Positions 61,148 through 64,000 of a stretch of DNA of 64,000 nt are shown in pieces. Within the stretch, counting starts at the first letter, position 1, and every line of letters begins with the position of its first letter. Source of the stretch: Pseudokordiimonas caeni (GTDB lineage: Bacteria; Pseudomonadota; Alphaproteobacteria; Sphingomonadales; Kordiimonadaceae); NCBI RefSeq assembly GCF_026719705.1, contig NZ_JAPPRR010000004.1:186001-250000 (forward strand), read 5' to 3'. Made by a program: the position numbers and the translations under genes. The notes below the pieces were generated by a model. That model was not told the DNA's origin. It saw only the letters and a program-made list of their open reading frames with translations, and ran no database searches.

Positions 61148-61903
61148 TCAAAGTCTCGTTGCGTGGATGGTGATATCCCAGAGGATGCGGCAGCGTTTCT
61201 CGGGCTCGCCCCACGCAGCCTCCAGTGCAGCCACCAGATCGGGGATCGGATCGCGGCCTTCGGATTTGCGGAAAGCGGCCGTTGATGACCAGCTGGCCGC
61301 ATAGGCCGCCAGTTCCCGGATGCCCCAGTGGCGTTCGATCACCAGTTTCGGTGTTATCATACGTTCGAACGGGAATTCGAGATCAGCATAACCGTTGCGG
61401 CAATGATCATGTTCCATCGGCCACCAGGGGCCGAGCGTGACATCCTGAAAATGCCGGAAGGCTTCATCCACCGCCGGATCCTCGGGCGCATGGAGCGGCG
61501 CGTAAGTCCAGACAGCGAGAACACCGCCCGGTTTCAGCACCCGGCGGACTTCAGCGTAGAAGGCATCGAGATCGAACCAGTGCAGCGCCTGCGCGACGGT
61601 GACGAGATCGCAGGAGGCGGCGCCAAGCCCGCTCGCTTCCGCCGGGGCGACCCGGTAGCTGATATTCGGTGCCTGTTTCGCCGCTTCAATCTGCTTGGCG
61701 CTGGCGTCTGTGGCCACTACCTGCGCGAAATGGCGGGCAAGCGCTACAGCCGCCTGACCGTTCCCGGTGGCGCAGTCCCACACCAGATCGTGCGCGCAGC
61801 ATTGGGCGGCGAGCCATTCGAACAGGGAATCCGGATAGTCCGGCCGTGCCTCGGCATAAGTGCCGGCCGACCCTGAGAAATGATCCTTGAAGCCGGCACT
61901 CAT
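61148..61903 (-). CDS. Class I SAM-dependent methyltransferase
   Basis: The 251-residue protein has motif I 'VWDCATGNGQAAVALA', motif II region 'VVATDASAKQIEAAK', and 'DLVTVAQALHWFDLDAFYAEV' with 'RRVLKPGGVLAVWTYA' (Methyltransf_11 type). This form, starting 'FKDHFSGSAGTYAEARPDYP', is common as a single-copy cytosolic enzyme with unknown small-molecule substrate. It lies 13 bases from the GST start and is likely co-transcribed with it. Confidence 0.9.
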   Translation of the reverse strand: MSAGFKDHFSGSAGTYAEARPDYPDSLFEWLAAQCCAHDLVWDCATGNGQAAVALARHFAQVVATDASAKQIEAAKQAPNISYRVAPAEASGLGAASCDLVTVAQALHWFDLDAFYAEVRRVLKPGGVLAVWTYAPLHAPEDPAVDEAFRHFQDVTLGPWWPMEHDHCRNGYADLEFPFERMITPKLVIERHWGIRELAAYAASWSSTAAFRKSEGRDPIPDLVAALEAAWGEPEKRCRILWDITIHATRL

Positions 61904-61915
61904 GTTGTTTCCCCC

Positions 61916-63541
61916 TCAGGCCGTCGGCAGCTGATAGTCCTTGAACTGTTCGCGAAGATCCTTCTTCGAGATCTTGCCGGTTGCCGTGTGGGGAATGCTG
62001 TCCACCGTCACCACATCATCCGGCAGCCACCATTTGGCGCAGCGGCTGTCGAGGAATTCGAGCATATTGTCGCGGCTGACCGTCTTGCCTTCCTTCACCG
62101 TGATGATCATCAGCGGGCGTTCTTCCCATTTCGGGTGACGCACGCCGATGACGGCAGCTTCGGTCACGTCCGGATGCGCCACGGCCTCGTTTTCAAGATC
62201 GATCGAGCTGATCCATTCACCACCCGACTTGATCACGTCTTTCGAGCGGTCGGTAATCTGGATATAGCTGGCGGGATCCAGCGCCGCCACGTCGCCCGTG
62301 TCGAACCAGCCGCCATCGTCAAGGGCGGTTTCATCGGCGCGGTAATAGCTGTCGATCACCCACGGGCCACGGGCCATCAGGCGACCGGCGGTTTTGCCGT
62401 CGCGCGGCAGCATGTTGCCGTCGTCGTCCTTGATGCACAGCTCCACGCCAATCGGCGGGCGGCCCTGCCTGACCTGATAGTCGAGCTTTTCCTCTGCCGA
62501 CAGATCCATGATCGCGCCGTTTTCCGAACCAACGGAGCCGAGCGGGCTCATTTCCGTCATGCCCCACGCATGGTTGACTCGCACGCCATAATCCTTCTGG
62601 AAGGTTTCGATCATCGAACGCGGCACTGCCGAGCCACCGATGGTGACCAGTTCCAGCGGCTTCATGTCCAGATTGTTTGCCTTGATATAGGCGAGCATAC
62701 CGTTCCAGATGGTCGGCACTGCAGCCGTCACTGTGATGCCCTCGTCCTTGATCAGCTTATGCAGCGTCTCGGGATCATGGTGCGGACCATTGAGCACGAG
62801 CTTGGAACCCGCCGCCGCCGTCGCATAAGGGATCGCCCATGCATTCGCATGGAACATTGGCACCACCGGCAGCACGGTCGAAACGGCGCTGATCTTCAAC
62901 GTGTCGGTCGAAAGGCAGACAAGGGTATGCAGGAAGTTCGAACGGTGGCTATACAGCACCCCCTTCGGGTGCCCCGTCGTTCCGGATGTGTAACAAAGAC
63001 CACACGCAGTATTTTCATCCAGCTCCGGCCATTCGAAGGTACCCGGCTCGGCGGCGAGCAGCGCTTCATAGGAATGCACGTTCGGCAGGCTGGTCTGCGG
63101 CATATGCTCGGGGCCGACCATGATGATGTAATGTTCGATCGACTTCATCATCGGCGCCAGTTTTTCAACCAGCGGCAGGAAGGTGATATCGAACATGAGG
63201 ACCTTGTCCTCGGCATGATTGGCGATATAGACAATCTGTTCCGGGAAAAGCCGCGGGTTGATCGTATGGTTCACCGCCCCCATGCCGGACGAGGCATACC
63301 ACGCTTCCACATGGCGGTTGGTATTCCAGGCGAGCGTGGCCACGCGGTCACCTTGCTTCACACCAAGCTTCGCCAGCGCCTCGGCGCACTGGCGCGAGCG
63401 GCGGGCGACATCGCCCCAGGTCATCCGCACCTGCCCGCCTTCGGGCTGCATGCTGATCACCTCGCGTTTCGGGTGATTGATTTCCGCGTGTGTAAGAATC
63501 TTCGAGACCAGAAGCGGCCAGTTTTGCATGAGACCGAGCAT
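61916..63541 (-). CDS. Long-chain acyl-CoA synthetase (AMP-binding enzyme)
   Basis: The 541-residue ligase shows the P-loop '[17 protein letters not shown]', '[14 protein letters not shown]', '[20 protein letters not shown]', '[14 protein letters not shown]' and the C-terminal catalytic Lys in '[17 protein letters not shown]'. The N-terminal '[18 protein letters not shown]' is typical of medium/long-chain fatty-acyl-CoA synthetases. It would activate fatty acids for beta-oxidation, whose electrons can reach ETF-QO also encoded here. GGAGG lies 12 bases upstream of its ATG. Confidence 0.93.
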   Translation of the reverse strand: MLGLMQNWPLLVSKILTHAEINHPKREVISMQPEGGQVRMTWGDVARRSRQCAEALAKLGVKQGDRVATLAWNTNRHVEAWYASSGMGAVNHTINPRLFPEQIVYIANHAEDKVLMFDITFLPLVEKLAPMMKSIEHYIIMVGPEHMPQTSLPNVHSYEALLAAEPGTFEWPELDENTACGLCYTSGTTGHPKGVLYSHRSNFLHTLVCLSTDTLKISAVSTVLPVVPMFHANAWAIPYATAAAGSKLVLNGPHHDPETLHKLIKDEGITVTAAVPTIWNGMLAYIKANNLDMKPLELVTIGGSAVPRSMIETFQKDYGVRVNHAWGMTEMSPLGSVGSENGAIMDLSAEEKLDYQVRQGRPPIGVELCIKDDDGNMLPRDGKTAGRLMARGPWVIDSYYRADETALDDGGWFDTGDVAALDPASYIQITDRSKDVIKSGGEWISSIDLENEAVAHPDVTEAAVIGVRHPKWEERPLMIITVKEGKTVSRDNMLEFLDSRCAKWWLPDDVVTVDSIPHTATGKISKKDLREQFKDYQLPTA

Positions 63542-63766
63542 CGCCAGTCATACCTCCCTTCGTGCATATTTTCCCCGACGCGATATTGGGATACAGGCCG
63601 TGGGCTTTCAAGAGAAAGCGACATGACAGAAACTTGATTGCCCTAATCCTGCCACAGCGGCCTATTAGCCATGACAGACAGTTGCCCGGCATGGGGAAAG
63701 AGCGTTATGCTCGCCCCCGAAATCCGGGCACCGCAAGGTTCGGAACAGAATCGGGGGTATTCAATC

Positions 63767-64000
63767 ATGTCAGGCACGTCACCTCGTTCGTGGCACCATC
63801 AGGGTCATTGGCTGGCCCTTCTGATGATCGGCTTCATCGCCGTCCTCGTCGCATCGATCGCCGCTGCAGCGCAATCGACCGATGAAAACACCTACGACGA
63901 AGCCACCATCGTTGAAAAAGGCTCCGCCTACCTCGGCGAAGGCGCCGAAGTGATGGCAAAGACGCTTGAGGGCATCTTCAAGAAGAACGGTCGCCCCAAC
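63767..64000 (+). CDS. DUF1134 / EipA-like envelope protein, 3' end cut off by the window
   Basis: From ATG 63767 the frame is open for 78 codons to the window edge. The N-terminus is a signal or anchor sequence ('LALLMIGFIAVLVASIAAAA'), followed by 'TYDEATIVEKGSAYLGEGAE' and 'LEGIFKKNGRPN'. The order Y-D/S-E..I....G..LG....LA....IF...GRPN recalls the start of DUF1134 proteins such as EipA of Brucella, a periplasmic factor for envelope integrity. The rest is outside the window, so the call is provisional. Confidence 0.62.
   Translation, partial: MSGTSPRSWHHQGHWLALLMIGFIAVLVASIAAAAQSTDENTYDEATIVEKGSAYLGEGAEVMAKTLEGIFKKNGRPN

Overview
The window looks like ordinary chromosome from a free-living, aerobic, TonB-receptor-rich Gram-negative alphaproteobacterium. 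The signs are G+C-rich third codon positions, outer-membrane receptors of the Oar type, spinster-type MFS and M19 peptidase genes, ETF-ubiquinone oxidoreductase, a uracil-DNA glycosylase that has lost its iron-sulfur cysteines, and a DUF1134 (EipA-like) gene at the right edge. The genus cannot be fixed from this; something near Caulobacterales, Kordiimonadales or Sphingomonadales is plausible. No prophage, insertion sequence, CRISPR array or rRNA operon is visible. One tRNA gene (Gln, UUG) is present.

Layout. 0-6.6 kb: a cut-off glutathione transferase, a secreted TPR protein, a Fur-box-controlled feoAB ferrous iron system, a lipoprotein dipeptidase, an MFS carrier and a small SRPBCC protein. 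6.7-9.9 kb: a large Oar-like TonB-dependent receptor with a strong terminator and a PhoB-box-like direct repeat upstream. 10.4-15.5 kb: a divergent nucleoside salvage locus, cdd-deoA-deoB leftward and upp, a purine phosphoribosyltransferase and punA rightward. 15.6-26.5 kb: short unrelated units (ferredoxin reductase, thioesterase, AIM24-like protein, SppA, MsrB, azoreductase, DUF3667 membrane protein, metallo-hydrolase, tiny lipoprotein) and the kynA-kynB tryptophan catabolism pair.

26.5-45.0 kb is the most distinctive part. A minimal prepilin peptidase is followed by a 931-residue secreted lipoprotein made of two near-identical 424-residue halves, then a TonB-dependent receptor, then a complete type II secretion operon in the order gspCDEFGHIJKLMN (the Xcs-type order), with almost every junction translationally coupled. 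The operon appears to continue into an uncharacterised lipoprotein and a periplasmic binding-protein-like gene. The arrangement suggests one module: a T2SS, its lipoprotein substrate, and a receptor that imports what the substrate captures or releases. PhoB-box-like sequences before the lipoprotein and before gspC suggest a phosphate link, which is unproven.

45-64 kb returns to household genes: tRNA-Gln, a UDP-glucuronate epimerase-like gene, etfQO with a TPR lipoprotein and ispE, a uracil-DNA glycosylase coupled to a lytic transglycosylase, NTF2-like and PAS proteins, a short-chain dehydrogenase, a CoA-transferase, recQ, cutC, a second glutathione transferase, a methyltransferase, an acyl-CoA synthetase and the start of an EipA-like gene.
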